Source of the DNA: Hyphomicrobiales bacterium
GTDB lineage: Bacteria > Pseudomonadota > Alphaproteobacteria > Rhizobiales > Rhizobiaceae
NCBI GenBank assembly: GCA_900468285.1
Contig: UBTF01000012.1
Span: 1 to 64,000, forward strand
Direction of reading: 5' to 3'
DNA length: 64,000 nt
Below, in pieces: positions 53,294-63,559 of the stretch (positions are counted from its first letter, which is position 1; the number at the start of each line of letters is the position of its first letter). The notes beneath the pieces were generated by a model. The model was not told the origin of the DNA and ran no database searches. It was given only the letters and a program-made list of their open reading frames with translations. The translations under genes were made by a program, and so were the position numbers.

Positions 53294-56200
53294 ATGCGCA
53301 TCGAACGCCGCTTCACCAAGCCCGGCCAGTCTCCCTATGCAGAGATTGAATTCCGAAAGGCGGTCAGCGAGATCAAGAACCCGGATGGCTCCATCGTCTT
53401 CCGCCTGGCCGATATCGACGTTCCCGCGCAGTTCTCGCAGGTTGCGACAGACGTTCTGGCGCAGAAATATTTCCGGAAGGCTGGCGTCCCTGCCCGTCTG
53501 AAGAAGGTTGAGGAAAACGACGTTCCTTCCTTCCTCTGGCGCTCCGTTGCCGATGAAAAGGCGATGAAGGATAGTCCCGAAGGTGAGCGTTACGGCTCCG
53601 AGATCGATGCGCGTCAGGTTTTTGACCGTCTGGCCGGCACATGGGCTTATTGGGGCTGGAAGGGCAAGTATTTCTCCTCGGAAGAAGACGCCCTCGCCTT
53701 CAAGGATGAGCTTGCTTACATGCTGGCCACCCAGCGCGTTGCGCCAAACTCTCCACAGTGGTTCAACACCGGCCTGCATTGGGCCTATGGCATTGATGGT
53801 CCCGGCCAGGGCCACTTCTATGTCGACCCCTTCACCGGCAAGCTGACCAAGTCCAAGTCGTCTTACGAACACCCGCAGCCGCATGCCTGCTTCATCCAGT
53901 CTGTTGAAGACGATCTGGTCAATGAAGGCGGCATCATGGATCTTTGGGTTCGTGAAGCGCGCCTGTTCAAATACGGTTCCGGCACCGGCTCCAACTTCTC
54001 CTACCTGCGTGGCGAAGGCGAAAAGCTGTCCGGCGGCGGTCGCTCCTCCGGCCTGATGAGCTTCCTCAAGATCGGTGACCGCGCAGCTGGCGCCATCAAG
54101 TCCGGCGGCACGACCCGTCGTGCGGCCAAGATGGTCGTGGTTGATGCGGACCATCCCGATATCGAAGCCTACATCGACTGGAAGGTGAACGAAGAGCAGA
54201 AGGTTGCTGCCCTCGTTACCGGTTCCAAGATCGTTGCCAAGCACCTGAAGGCCATCATGAAGGCCTGCGTCAATTGCGAAGCCGATAATGGCGATTGCTT
54301 CGACCCTGCCAAGAACCCTGCCCTCAAGCGCGAAATCCGCGCTGCCAAGAAGGACATGGTTCCCGAGAACTACGTCAAGCGCGTCATCCAGCTCGCCCAG
54401 CAGGGCTACAAGGAAATCGAATTCAAGACCTACGACACCGATTGGGATTCGGAAGCCTACCTCACGGTTTCGGGCCAGAACTCCAACAACTCCGTGTCCC
54501 TGAAGGATGACTTCCTGCGCGCCGTGGAAGACGATGGCGACTGGAACCTCACCGCCCGCAAGGACGGCAAGGTCATGAAGACGCTGAAGGCACGTGCGCT
54601 CTGGGAAAAGATTTCCCACGCTGCATGGGCATCGGCTGACCCAGGCCTGCACTTCAACACCACCATGAACGACTGGCATACATCGCCAGCCGCTGGCCCC
54701 ATCCGCGCATCCAACCCCTGCTCGGAATACATGTTCCTTGACGATACGGCCTGCAACCTTGCTTCGCTGAACCTGCTTCAGTTCAAGGACGCCCAGACCA
54801 AGAAGATCGATATTGCCGATTACGAACATGCCGTTCGTCTGTGGACTGTTGTTCTCGAAGTCTCGGTCATGATGGCGCAGTTCCCATCCAAGGAAATTGC
54901 CGAGCGCTCTTACGAATACCGCACGCTCGGCCTCGGCTATGCCAACATCGGTGGCCTCTTGATGTCCTCGGGCATTCCTTACGATAGCGATGAAGGCCGT
55001 GCGATTGCCGGTGCCTTGACCGCCATCATGACGGGCGTTTCCTATGCAACGTCAGCTGAAATTGCTGGCGAGCTTGGCCCATTCCCTGGCTTTGCTCCGA
55101 ACCGCGACAACATGCTGCGTGTCATCAGAAACCACCGCCGCGCCGCCCAGGGTCTTGCCTATGGCTATGAAGGCCTGTCGGTAAATCCGGTTGCGCTCAT
55201 CCATGCGGATTGCACGGATCCTGACCTCATCACCCACGCGGTCGCCGCATGGGACAAGGCTCTGGAGCTTGGCGAGAAGCACGGCTACCGCAACGCCCAG
55301 ACCACCGTTATTGCACCGACAGGCACGATCGGCCTCGTCATGGATTGCGACACGACCGGTATCGAGCCAGACTTCGCACTGGTGAAGTTCAAGAAGCTGG
55401 CCGGTGGCGGCTACTTCAAGATCATCAACCGCGCTGTGCCAGAATCCCTGCGCTCGCTCGGCTACTCCGAAAGCCAGATCGCCGAGATCGAAGCCTACGC
55501 AGTCGGCCATGGCAATCTCAACCAGGCTCCTGCCATCAACGCATCGACCCTGCGCGCCAAGGGCTTTACCGATGAGAAGATCGAAGCCGTCAACGGCGCG
55601 CTGAAAGCCGCCTTCGACATCAAGTTCGTCTTCAACCAGTGGACGCTCGGCGCTGACTTCCTCAAGGAGACCCTCAAGGTTTCCGACGAGCAGTTGTCCG
55701 ACATGAGCTTCAACCTGCTTGAGCACATCGGCTTCTCGAAGAAGGACATCGAAGCGGCCAACGTGCATGTTTGCGGCGCGATGACGCTGGAAGGCGCACC
55801 GTTTCTCAAGGACGAGCATCTGCCTGTCTTCGATTGCGCCAACCCATGCGGCAAGATCGGCAAGCGCTACCTCTCGGTAGAAAGCCACATCCGCATGATG
55901 GCGGCAGCGCAGCCCTTCATTTCGGGTGCGATTTCCAAGACCATCAACATGCCGAATGATGCAACGGTTGAAGATTGCGGCGCAGCCTACATGCTGTCCT
56001 GGAAGCTGGCGTTGAAGGCCAACGCGCTTTACCGCGATGGCTCCAAGCTTTCCCAGCCACTTAACGCTTCGCTGGTCGAAGATGATGACAACGAAGACGC
56101 ACTGGACGAGCTGATCGCTCAGCCACAGGCAGCGCAGGCCGTCACCATCACCGAAAAGATCATCGAGCGCGTGATTGAGCGTGTCAGCCGCGAGCGTGAA

Positions 56201-57103
56201 AAGCTTCCGAACCGCCGTCAGGGTTACACCCAGAAGGCAGCCGTTGGCGGCCACAAGGTATACCTGCGCACCGGCGAATTCGGTGACGGACGCCTCGGCG
56301 AAATCTTCATCGATATGCATAAGGAAGGCGCCGCTTTCCGTGCGATGATGAACAACTTCGCCATCGCCATCTCGCTCGGCCTGCAATATGGCGTGCCGCT
56401 CGAAGAATATGTGGAGGCCTTCACCTTCACCAAGTTCGAACCAGCCGGCATGGTCATCGGCAATGACGCGATCAAGAACGCGACATCGATCCTCGACTAC
56501 GTGTTCCGCGAACTCGCCGTCTCCTACCTTGGCCGTCACGATCTGGCCCATGTGGATACGTCGGACTTCTCGCAGACGGCACTCGGAAAGGGCATTCAGG
56601 AAGGCAAGACAAACCTTCTGTCCACGGGCTGGACCCGCGGTTACAAGCCGACGCTGGTTTCCGGCAGCGGCAGCGAGCGTACGGGTTCCGAGCCAAAGGG
56701 ATCGGCCACCGCCGCCCCTGCCCGCGCTTCCGGCAACGTGACGCAGATATCCGGCAACACGGTCCGCAAGCTCGAGCCAGCCATCGCCGCCTCCACCTCG
56801 GAAGTCGTCGCATTCAAGCGTGATTACGAGGAACGCGCCAAGGAACTGGCTGAAGAAATCGCAGAAGAATCGCTGGCCACCGAATCCGAACAGGCTGCCA
56901 CCGCCCTCTTCTCCGACAAAGCCGCTGCCGACGCAGCCTCTGCCAAGACGGAAGCCAAGAAAAAGGAAGCCGAACGCCGTATGCGCTCGATTGCCCAAGG
57001 CTACACCGGCAACATGTGCTCCGAGTGCCAGAACTTCACCATGGTGCGGAACGGCACATGCGAAAAGTGCGACACTTGCGGTGCAACGAGCGGATGCTCT
57101 TGA
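53294..57103 (+). CDS. nrdJ: Adenosylcobalamin-dependent ribonucleotide reductase (class II)
   Basis: This enzyme of about 1269 residues makes deoxynucleotides without oxygen, using coenzyme B12. Conserved features: [14 protein letters not shown] near the N-terminus; the [15 protein letters not shown] region; active-site [21 protein letters not shown] with the catalytic Cys; [19 protein letters not shown]; and a C-terminal zinc-ribbon-like tail with CSEC, CEKC and a final CGATSGC for redox cycling. The frame opens at 53186, but GAGGATTAAGACA precedes the ATG at 53294, which gives [20 protein letters not shown]. It is probably the main reductase here. A terminator follows. Confidence 0.96.
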   Translation: MRIERRFTKPGQSPYAEIEFRKAVSEIKNPDGSIVFRLADIDVPAQFSQVATDVLAQKYFRKAGVPARLKKVEENDVPSFLWRSVADEKAMKDSPEGERYGSEIDARQVFDRLAGTWAYWGWKGKYFSSEEDALAFKDELAYMLATQRVAPNSPQWFNTGLHWAYGIDGPGQGHFYVDPFTGKLTKSKSSYEHPQPHACFIQSVEDDLVNEGGIMDLWVREARLFKYGSGTGSNFSYLRGEGEKLSGGGRSSGLMSFLKIGDRAAGAIKSGGTTRRAAKMVVVDADHPDIEAYIDWKVNEEQKVAALVTGSKIVAKHLKAIMKACVNCEADNGDCFDPAKNPALKREIRAAKKDMVPENYVKRVIQLAQQGYKEIEFKTYDTDWDSEAYLTVSGQNSNNSVSLKDDFLRAVEDDGDWNLTARKDGKVMKTLKARALWEKISHAAWASADPGLHFNTTMNDWHTSPAAGPIRASNPCSEYMFLDDTACNLASLNLLQFKDAQTKKIDIADYEHAVRLWTVVLEVSVMMAQFPSKEIAERSYEYRTLGLGYANIGGLLMSSGIPYDSDEGRAIAGALTAIMTGVSYATSAEIAGELGPFPGFAPNRDNMLRVIRNHRRAAQGLAYGYEGLSVNPVALIHADCTDPDLITHAVAAWDKALELGEKHGYRNAQTTVIAPTGTIGLVMDCDTTGIEPDFALVKFKKLAGGGYFKIINRAVPESLRSLGYSESQIAEIEAYAVGHGNLNQAPAINASTLRAKGFTDEKIEAVNGALKAAFDIKFVFNQWTLGADFLKETLKVSDEQLSDMSFNLLEHIGFSKKDIEAANVHVCGAMTLEGAPFLKDEHLPVFDCANPCGKIGKRYLSVESHIRMMAAAQPFISGAISKTINMPNDATVEDCGAAYMLSWKLALKANALYRDGSKLSQPLNASLVEDDDNEDALDELIAQPQAAQAVTITEKIIERVIERVSREREKLPNRRQGYTQKAAVGGHKVYLRTGEFGDGRLGEIFIDMHKEGAAFRAMMNNFAIAISLGLQYGVPLEEYVEAFTFTKFEPAGMVIGNDAIKNATSILDYVFRELAVSYLGRHDLAHVDTSDFSQTALGKGIQEGKTNLLSTGWTRGYKPTLVSGSGSERTGSEPKGSATAAPARASGNVTQISGNTVRKLEPAIAASTSEVVAFKRDYEERAKELAEEIAEESLATESEQAATALFSDKAAADAASAKTEAKKKEAERRMRSIAQGYTGNMCSECQNFTMVRNGTCEKCDTCGATSGCS

Positions 57104-57143
57104 TTGACACCTGTGCTCCATCTCTAATGGAGTAATCGAAGTG

Positions 57144-57171
57144 GGGCGGCTTGATATCAGCCGCCCTTTTT
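57144..57171 (+). terminator. Terminator after nrdJ
   Basis: GGGCGGCT/AGCCGCCC stem with a seven-base loop and a TTTTT tail. Confidence 0.92.
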
Positions 57172-57249
57172 CGTTTCATACTTCCAGAGGAACCATAATC
57201 CGGGCGCCAAGACTGTCGCCTGTCGCGCTATGAATAGGCAAACGCAAGC

Positions 57250-57912
57250 ATGGAATCGATCAAAGCCAAAGCAGAAGGTCCTCGTGCGGGCCGCCCTCCG
57301 GTATTGACCGCGCAGGAACGTCGAGCGCGAATTCTGGATGCTGCGGAAGCGCTGTTCGTGGAGGTCGGCTACGTCAATACGACGATGGTCCGCATTGCGG
57401 AGCGCGCGGGCATGTCAAAGCGGACGCTTTACGAGACTTTTCCCGACAAGCGCGACATATTCACTGCCGTCGTGGATTTCCAGAACAGTGTTCCGCCATT
57501 GCCGCTGATTGCCGATGAAGACGATCCTCGCAAGGTTTTGTGCGATACGCTGTTCCATATTGCCCATTTTCTTCTCGAACCGCGCCGGATCGCCTTGGCG
57601 AGACTTGCTATAGCCGAAGCTCGAAGCCTGCCGGACGTGACGCAGAATTTCTTCGAAAATGCCTATGACGTTCTGACCCGCATGGTTGCTGAACGTCTGG
57701 AACTGTTGATGGAACGCGGGCAAATAAGCATCGCCGGCACGGCCCAGTCCGTTGCGGATCTTCTGTTGGGGGCCACTTTGGGAGACGCCCTTGTCCGCTA
57801 CCTTGGTTTTCCCGACAAGGCAGAAGAGTTGCGAAACGAAGAGCTATCACGCCGCGCATCTGCTGCGGTTGCGATGATGTCATCGGGACTGGGACTACCG
57901 CCCTCCCGGTAG
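57250..57912 (+). CDS. TetR-family transcriptional regulator
   Basis: This 220-residue repressor-type protein has a DNA-binding domain at about 20-70 (ILDAAEALFVEVGYVNTTM, then IAERAGMSKRTLYETFPDKRDIF), the classic TetR helix-turn-helix. The C-terminal part is a helical ligand and dimer domain typical of the AcrR-like group. Its target is unknown. It converges on an alpha/beta hydrolase gene. Confidence 0.9.
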   Translation: MESIKAKAEGPRAGRPPVLTAQERRARILDAAEALFVEVGYVNTTMVRIAERAGMSKRTLYETFPDKRDIFTAVVDFQNSVPPLPLIADEDDPRKVLCDTLFHIAHFLLEPRRIALARLAIAEARSLPDVTQNFFENAYDVLTRMVAERLELLMERGQISIAGTAQSVADLLLGATLGDALVRYLGFPDKAEELRNEELSRRASAAVAMMSSGLGLPPSR

Positions 57913-58035
57913 GACCCATCGCGGACGACTGGATCACAAATCCAGCGACAGGCCACCCGATAAGATGCCGCCCGGTTACCGGGCGACACTTGTGTGGACT
58001 TCAGCAAGACGCAGCACGGCTGCCGAGGCCGATCT

Positions 58036-58935
58036 TTACTCGCCTGCTTCCAGGCCGAATTTCTTCGCTATCCACCGAGCAGAAAGCGCCACGATTTCTG
58101 GATACCGATCGAGAAGGATGCCGTAGTGCTGGCCGGGATATTCGAGCAGCTCCTTTTCACCGGGAACCATCTCAAACATCTTCCGCGCATCTTCAACTGG
58201 CGCAACGGTGTCTTGAGAAGCAAGGACGAGCAGGAGAGGCGCCTTGATGCGCTCTGCGTAAGCAGGCGTTTCCATTTCGAACAGCCGGTCGAGCGAAGCG
58301 ATCGCGAGTTCGTTGCGGAAGCTTGGAATGTCGTTGTAGTGTTTGGTGAATTCGATGCCGGATGGATCGGTAAACATGACCGGAGGGCCGCCGGGCTTCT
58401 GCTCGCCAATAACCTGCAAGGTAACGGGCGGCTCACCCCGCATCTGCGCATCACGGTCTGCGTAAATCGCGTCTTCCAGTCGTTTCAATGCTTCTGGGGC
58501 AAACAATTTTCTTGCAGAAAAACCAGAAACTGGCGGAACGAGCGCAACAACAGCGCCGACGCGACGGTCCGTTCCTGCCACGAACAGCGCGACCTGGCCA
58601 CCAAGGCTGATGCCCCAAACGGCAATCCGGCTGGCATCAATTTCAGGACGCAACGACAGATGCGTGATGACGTCTCGAAGATCGCGACCGAACTGCCAGG
58701 GGTCGACGAGCTGACGTGGCTCCCCTCCACTCAAGCCATAGCCACGATGATCGTAAAACAGCACACCGAGCCCAACGCCGGTGTAGTGTGGGGCATCCCT
58801 GTAAATACCCTCGGCAACACTGCCGATTCCCGAATGGGCAATAACCACTGGAACAGGGCCGGTTGTGTTTTCAGGCAGGAAAAGCCGCCCACGCAAAACG
58901 GTACCGGAAACCGGAAATTCAATATCTTTAAACAT
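58036..58935 (-). CDS. Alpha/beta hydrolase (dienelactone-hydrolase-like)
   Basis: This 299-residue enzyme has the nucleophile elbow VWGISLGGQVALF (Ser about residue 115), a candidate Asp in ASQDTVAP, and His in YPGQHYGILL. The N-terminal beta strands (FPVSGTVLRGRLFLPE) resemble YcjY/DLH-type hydrolases. Substrate unknown. ATG 58935 follows GGGAG; the frame start at 59022 lacks one. It is convergent with the TetR gene. Confidence 0.87.
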   Translation of the reverse strand: MFKDIEFPVSGTVLRGRLFLPENTTGPVPVVIAHSGIGSVAEGIYRDAPHYTGVGLGVLFYDHRGYGLSGGEPRQLVDPWQFGRDLRDVITHLSLRPEIDASRIAVWGISLGGQVALFVAGTDRRVGAVVALVPPVSGFSARKLFAPEALKRLEDAIYADRDAQMRGEPPVTLQVIGEQKPGGPPVMFTDPSGIEFTKHYNDIPSFRNELAIASLDRLFEMETPAYAERIKAPLLLVLASQDTVAPVEDARKMFEMVPGEKELLEYPGQHYGILLDRYPEIVALSARWIAKKFGLEAGE

Positions 58936-59399
58936 GCGTTTCTCCCTATGGCAGCATCCGTCCGGCGTGAACCTTGCCTCGGCGACGTGCTGTCCATAAT
59001 TACAAAACACTACGGTTTCCAAATGTCAATGGGCGAATATTTTTGTAAGCACTCCAGTATTTTTCCCTGACCGACAGCAGTCGACACCTGAGTGTTCCCG
59101 TCAGATGGAGCGTACAAGTACGCTGACGCCAGCGAGGCATTTCCTGAGGTTCGGCAGAAATGACAAGGTCTGCAGCGGCCCGCCAATTCCAGGCGAAAGC
59201 ACGCGGAAGCATCGATTACTCTGAAGCGAAACGGAGCGTAAAAGCTTGGATGTGATGAAATAAGGTTGAGACCAACCGCCGTAATTGCTGACGAACAGAC
59301 AAATCAAGATGCGCAGGATGGGTGGCCGACAGCTGCGCTGCCTTGCCACATGGCCGAACCGCCCTCCCATCTCCGGCAAGGCAGCTACGGTTCGAGGCG
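58936..59399. other. Gene-poor region
   Basis: 464 bases without a supported gene. The small open frames here have unusual composition and no ribosome binding site. No strong hairpin was seen. Confidence 0.45.
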
Positions 59400-59600
59400 T
59401 CACATACGGCGTGCTTCCAGCCGCCGCTTGTCGCGGTTCACGTATTCAAGGCCGAGACTTGTCAGGCGGAATTGGCGTTTTTGAAATTCACCGCGGATCT
59501 GGATGAAGCCCTGCTCTTCGGCTTCAGCGAGCGTCTTCAGGCCGGTGCCTTTGGGTGGGGACTGCCAGTCGGTGCCGTTGGCGCTGTGCAGCAAAACCAT
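59400..59600 (-). CDS. Small hypothetical protein
   Basis: This 66-residue protein is predicted alpha/beta and basic at the C-terminus (YVNRDKRRLEARRM). The pattern LAEAEEQGFIQI...RLTSLGLEYVNRD resembles part of a winged-helix domain, as in transcription regulators, but is too short to assign. No strong Shine-Dalgarno (a GGAG lies about 20 bases up). Confidence 0.45.
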   Translation of the reverse strand: MVLLHSANGTDWQSPPKGTGLKTLAEAEEQGFIQIRGEFQKRQFRLTSLGLEYVNRDKRRLEARRM

Positions 59601-59729
59601 GATCTTGATAATGTCGGTTCTCCATGGCTGACAGATGCAGCCGTGTTGCGTCTTTCAAAACAGCCTTCTGCGGCTGTTGCGCTGAACTCCAGTGCCCAAC
59701 GGGGCACCGGAGTTACATTCGGCGCCGGT

Positions 59730-59858
59730 TTACTTCTTCTTCGTCGTGCTTTCGCTGGCTTTCACCTGCGAACCGAGTGTGGGAGCAGCGGCGGGAGCCA
59801 CCTTGTCCTTTTTCGGCTTTCTGATTTCCTTGTTGCTGCGAACTTGACCCTTGGCCAT
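59730..59858 (-). CDS. Very small Lys-rich protein
   Basis: This 42-residue protein starts MAKGQVRSNKEIRKPKKDK and ends in TTKKK. It is highly basic, with an Ala/Pro-rich middle. A strong GGGAGG Shine-Dalgarno lies seven bases before the ATG, which supports it as a real gene despite its length. Its function is unknown; a disordered nucleic-acid or ribosome-binding peptide is plausible. It lies just upstream of the small gene ending at 59400, on the same strand. Confidence 0.72.
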   Translation of the reverse strand: MAKGQVRSNKEIRKPKKDKVAPAAAPTLGSQVKASESTTKKK

Positions 59859-59947
59859 CGAATATCCTCCCGGTTTGGTTTGTCAACTTAGCGGCCATCT
59901 GAACTGCAAAGGCAAGCGCTTTCTGGCGGGCATGCAAAGGCAGATGC

Positions 59948-61207
59948 TCAACCCACGAAAAAAGCGCGGAAATCATTCACATTCGTTCCGGTCGGGCCTG
60001 AAACGAAGAGGTCGCCCGCCAGATCGAAGGCAGACCACGCGTCATGACCAGACAGAAATCTTCGCGCTTCGCCGCCAGCGGCAAGAATGCGCGCAATGCT
60101 GCCGCCATCACAGAATGCGCCAGCATTGGTCTCCGAACCATCGATCCCATCCGTGTCAGCTGCAAGACCGGTGACGCCCGCCACATCCTGCAGGTCAAGT
60201 GCTGCCGAAAGCAGAAACTCCGTATTGCGACCACCCTTGCCATAGCCGCCATTGCCAATGGTGACCGTTGTTTCACCGCCGGAAAGGAGAACCATCGGTT
60301 TTTTGAAGGCCGCGCTGCTTACAAACTCCCGCGCAAGTGCGGCGTGCATACGTCCAATATCCTTCGCTTCGCCTTCGATACTGTCTGAAAGAATGAGCGG
60401 ATGGACACCGCGCTGTCGCGCAAGCTCCGCCGCCGCTTCGAGCGACACACGCGACGAGGCTATGACGTGCACTTCGTTGCGAGCGAAAATATTGTCGCCC
60501 GGTATGGGGGCGGTGGCATGTGAGATGCTCTCTAACATCCGTTCAGGTAAATCGATCCGATAATCGCGGATAGCGCGGATTGCGTCCTGCGCACTCCCCT
60601 CGTCCGGCACTGTCGGCCCTGAGGCGACGAAGGCGGGATTGTCGCCGGGCACATCCGACACCACAAGGCTGACGACCCTCGCCGGATGGGCAAGCGCTGC
60701 GAGCCTGCCACCTTTGATCCGCGAAAAATGCTTTCGCACCACATTCATTGCGTTGATTGGGGCACCGGAGGCCAGGAGAGCCTTGTTCAGCAGAATTTCA
60801 TCGGCAAGTTCAAATCCCGCAGGAGGCGCGGGCAACAGCGAGGATCCACCGCCGGAGATAAGCGCGATGACAAGATCGTCCTTCGACAGCCCTTCGAGGG
60901 AGGCCATCAATGCCTGTGAGGCCTCCAGGCCTGCGGCATCAGGAACGGGGTGCGCGGATTGAATGACTTTAAGTCGTTCGCAAGCGGCAACGGGCCCGTG
61001 TCTCGCCACCACCAGACCTTCGAGGGGATGCGCCCATGCGCGCTCAAATGCTTCAGCCATCTGACTCGAGGCCTTGCCCGCCCCGATGATGATTGTGCGA
61101 CCCTTTGGAGGCTGCGGAAGATGACGAACGATTGCCTCGTAAGGGTCTGCTGCTTTGACCGCAGCAAAGAACAAATCCTTCAAAAAAGCCCGTGGCTCAA
61201 AGACCAA
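59948..61207 (-). CDS. Glycerate 2-kinase (MOFRL family)
   Basis: This 419-residue enzyme of the DUF4147/MOFRL family uses ATP to make 2-phosphoglycerate from glycerate. Typical stretches are IIIGAGKASSQMAEAFE, LVIALISGGGSSLLPAP (about 111-127), MNVVRKHFSRIKGGRLA, and the C-terminal LLSGGETTVTI with GGRNTEFLL and the DTDGIDG box. Older annotations call such proteins hydroxypyruvate reductase. It probably takes part in glyoxylate/serine or tartrate metabolism. No partner genes adjoin it. Confidence 0.92.
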   Translation of the reverse strand: MVFEPRAFLKDLFFAAVKAADPYEAIVRHLPQPPKGRTIIIGAGKASSQMAEAFERAWAHPLEGLVVARHGPVAACERLKVIQSAHPVPDAAGLEASQALMASLEGLSKDDLVIALISGGGSSLLPAPPAGFELADEILLNKALLASGAPINAMNVVRKHFSRIKGGRLAALAHPARVVSLVVSDVPGDNPAFVASGPTVPDEGSAQDAIRAIRDYRIDLPERMLESISHATAPIPGDNIFARNEVHVIASSRVSLEAAAELARQRGVHPLILSDSIEGEAKDIGRMHAALAREFVSSAAFKKPMVLLSGGETTVTIGNGGYGKGGRNTEFLLSAALDLQDVAGVTGLAADTDGIDGSETNAGAFCDGGSIARILAAGGEARRFLSGHDAWSAFDLAGDLFVSGPTGTNVNDFRAFFVG

Positions 61208-61362
61208 TGTTGTCCTCCCTTAAAAGACGCGCGCTGTTTGCGACAGCATGACCGGCGCGGCCAAGCTTCGCAAGTCCACGGTGGTCCAATCTGGCAGCAG
61301 GATTGAACTTCTCTGGCCTTGAGGCGTTGCCAACTAGATCGACCTGTTCATCGGAGGGAGCC

Positions 61363-61596
61363 ATGGCAAACACGGAAAATCTGGGACCGGAATATCATAA
61401 CAATCCGGACAAAGAGCGGTTACGCGGTCGTAGGTTCGTCTGGTCTCGGCGCAAGTCCAAACCGTGGAGCTTCACACTTGCACTTATCTTCTGCCTGATT
61501 GCTGCGGCCTGTGCGATTGCTGTGACCTACCTCGTTACGTCACATCCCGGAAAACCGGATTCGAACCCCGGCATCGAAAGTCCAAGCCAGCCCTGA
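61363..61596 (+). CDS. Small single-helix membrane protein
   Basis: This 77-residue protein has a basic N-terminal half (RLRGRRFVWSRRKSK) and one membrane helix (about residues 37-59), followed by a Pro/Ser-rich tail. A GGAGGGAG Shine-Dalgarno precedes ATG 61363. The frame extends 20 codons upstream without one. No known family. Confidence 0.65.
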   Translation: MANTENLGPEYHNNPDKERLRGRRFVWSRRKSKPWSFTLALIFCLIAAACAIAVTYLVTSHPGKPDSNPGIESPSQP

Positions 61597-61604
61597 AGCG
61601 CGCA

Positions 61605-63332
61605 TCAAGCAAGCAACTGGGCCCCGAATTGGGCGTCGTACAGACGGCTATACGGCCCCTTGGCGTCGATCAGTTCGCCGTGATTACCGGTTTCGACGAT
61701 ACCAGTCTCATCCACGACTACGATGCGTGATGCATCCCTGATGGTTGCGAGCCTGTGCGCGATGACGAGAGTGGTTCTCCCCTTCGCCAGCTCTCCCAGC
61801 GAGGCTTGAATCGCTCGTTCCGTTTCCGTATCCAGCGCCGAAGTTGCCTCATCCAGAATGAGCACGGGCGGATTTTTCAGAAACATTCGCGCAATCGACA
61901 TACGCTGCTTCTGGCCGCCCGAAAGTTTCACTCCCCGCTCGCCGATGATTGTGTTCATCCCATCAGGCATCTCGCTTATCACACCGTCCAGACGCGCGCG
62001 GCGGGCAGCTTCCCAAATCTCGGCCTCGCTTGCTCCCAGCCGGCCATATTCGATATTTTCACGGATCGTGCCGCCAAAGAGGAAGACATCCTGCTGAACG
62101 ATGCCGATCTGACTGCGGAGAGAGGCGAGTTTCAGTTTGCGGATATCGATCCCGTCAATGGTGATAGATCCGCCTGACACCTCATAAAATCTGGGCAGCA
62201 GAGAGCAGAGCGTCGTCTTGCCCGCGCCCGACGGACCCACGAAAGCAACCGTCTCTCCCGCCTTTATCGACAGATCGATGTTGCTGAGCACCTGCTTGCC
62301 ATCGCTATAGCCAAAACTGACATTGCTGTACGAGATGTTGCCTTTCAACACAGGTGCATCCACCGCATCCGGCGCATCCGTAATGTCGGGGTCGGTGTCA
62401 ATCAATTCGGTAAAGCGGCGAAAACCGGCAATGCCCTTGGGATAGGTTTCGATGACGGAGTTGATCTTTTCGACGGGGCGAAAGAACACATTGACGAGAA
62501 GCAAAAAGCCAATGAAGCCGCCATTCGTCAGGTCACCGGTCAAGACAAGCCAGGCACCGCAAATCATGATGATCATCTGCGTCAACCGCATACTCATATA
62601 GCTGAGTGACGTGCTGGCAGCCATGATCTTATAGGCGTTGAGTTTTGTCTGGCGGTATTGCTGGTTCTCGGTTTCGAACAGCGCACGTTCGTGGTTCTCA
62701 TTGGCGAAGGCCTGGACCACGCGCATTCCGCCAACGTTTTCCTCAATGCGGGCGTTGAAGGCCCCAACACGCCCGTAAAGTGCGCGGAAATTATTGGTCA
62801 TGCGGCTGCCGTAACGGCTCGTTACCCACGCCGTGATTGGTACAATGGCAGCGGTGATGAGCGCCAGCGGGACGTTGACGGAGAGCATAAGTAAGAACGC
62901 TCCGAGGAACGTCATGAGGGCAATGAAAAGATCTTCCGGACCGTGATGCGCCACCTCGCCAATTTCTTCGAGATCCTTGGTCAACCGGCCGACAAGATGA
63001 CCGGTCTTCTGATTGTCAAAAAATCGGAACGAGAGCTTTTGCAGATGGTCGAATGCGTGGCGCCGCATATCGGTCTCGATATTGATACCAAGCATATGTC
63101 CCCAGTAGGTGACGATCGCCATCAGGCCGGTGTTCAAGACGTAGATAACGAGGAGCCCGATAGAGGCCAGAAGGATGAGAGACCAGTCCCCAGCCGGCAG
63201 AAGAAAATCCACGAAAGCCTTCACAGCCATCGGAAATCCCAGTTCCAGCAGGCCCGACAGCACTGCGCATGAGAAGTCCAGAATGAACAGCCCTCTATAT
63301 GGCCGGTAGTAAGAGAAGAATCTGGAAAGCAT
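61605..63332 (-). CDS. ABC exporter, fused permease and ATPase
   Basis: A 575-residue half-transporter that would dimerise. Six membrane helices lie in the first 300 residues. The ATPase domain (about 330-570) has Walker A GPSGAGKTT (366-374), signature LSGGQKQRMSIA (470-481), Walker B LILDE (491-495) and an H-loop His (526). It belongs to the MsbA/LmrA-like family of lipid and drug exporters; the substrate is not predictable. It is convergent with the small membrane protein gene. Confidence 0.93.
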   Translation of the reverse strand: MLSRFFSYYRPYRGLFILDFSCAVLSGLLELGFPMAVKAFVDFLLPAGDWSLILLASIGLLVIYVLNTGLMAIVTYWGHMLGINIETDMRRHAFDHLQKLSFRFFDNQKTGHLVGRLTKDLEEIGEVAHHGPEDLFIALMTFLGAFLLMLSVNVPLALITAAIVPITAWVTSRYGSRMTNNFRALYGRVGAFNARIEENVGGMRVVQAFANENHERALFETENQQYRQTKLNAYKIMAASTSLSYMSMRLTQMIIMICGAWLVLTGDLTNGGFIGFLLLVNVFFRPVEKINSVIETYPKGIAGFRRFTELIDTDPDITDAPDAVDAPVLKGNISYSNVSFGYSDGKQVLSNIDLSIKAGETVAFVGPSGAGKTTLCSLLPRFYEVSGGSITIDGIDIRKLKLASLRSQIGIVQQDVFLFGGTIRENIEYGRLGASEAEIWEAARRARLDGVISEMPDGMNTIIGERGVKLSGGQKQRMSIARMFLKNPPVLILDEATSALDTETERAIQASLGELAKGRTTLVIAHRLATIRDASRIVVVDETGIVETGNHGELIDAKGPYSRLYDAQFGAQLLA

Positions 63333-63559
63333 GGTCTAAATCCATAACGGTTGAGGACCGCCATCAAGTTTGCAAAACATGCCCTCAATTCTCATATTCA
63401 GTGAACGAGGCCAAGGCTGCTTGCGTTATTTTTACCAAAATCGTTCAGTAGGATATGCGAACACTATAAAAACGAAATGCTGGCAGAATATGCTGTAAAC
63501 TGTCCATCAAATGATGACAGAATAAAAATCTGTCCGGGGAATGCGAAAGAGACGCGATT

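Noticed and set aside
53195-57121. Long antisense open frames (544 and 689 residues) inside nrdJ
   Set aside because: High-GC codon bias leaves the antisense frame free of stops; no ribosome binding site, no known domain, and the sense frame is a certain gene.
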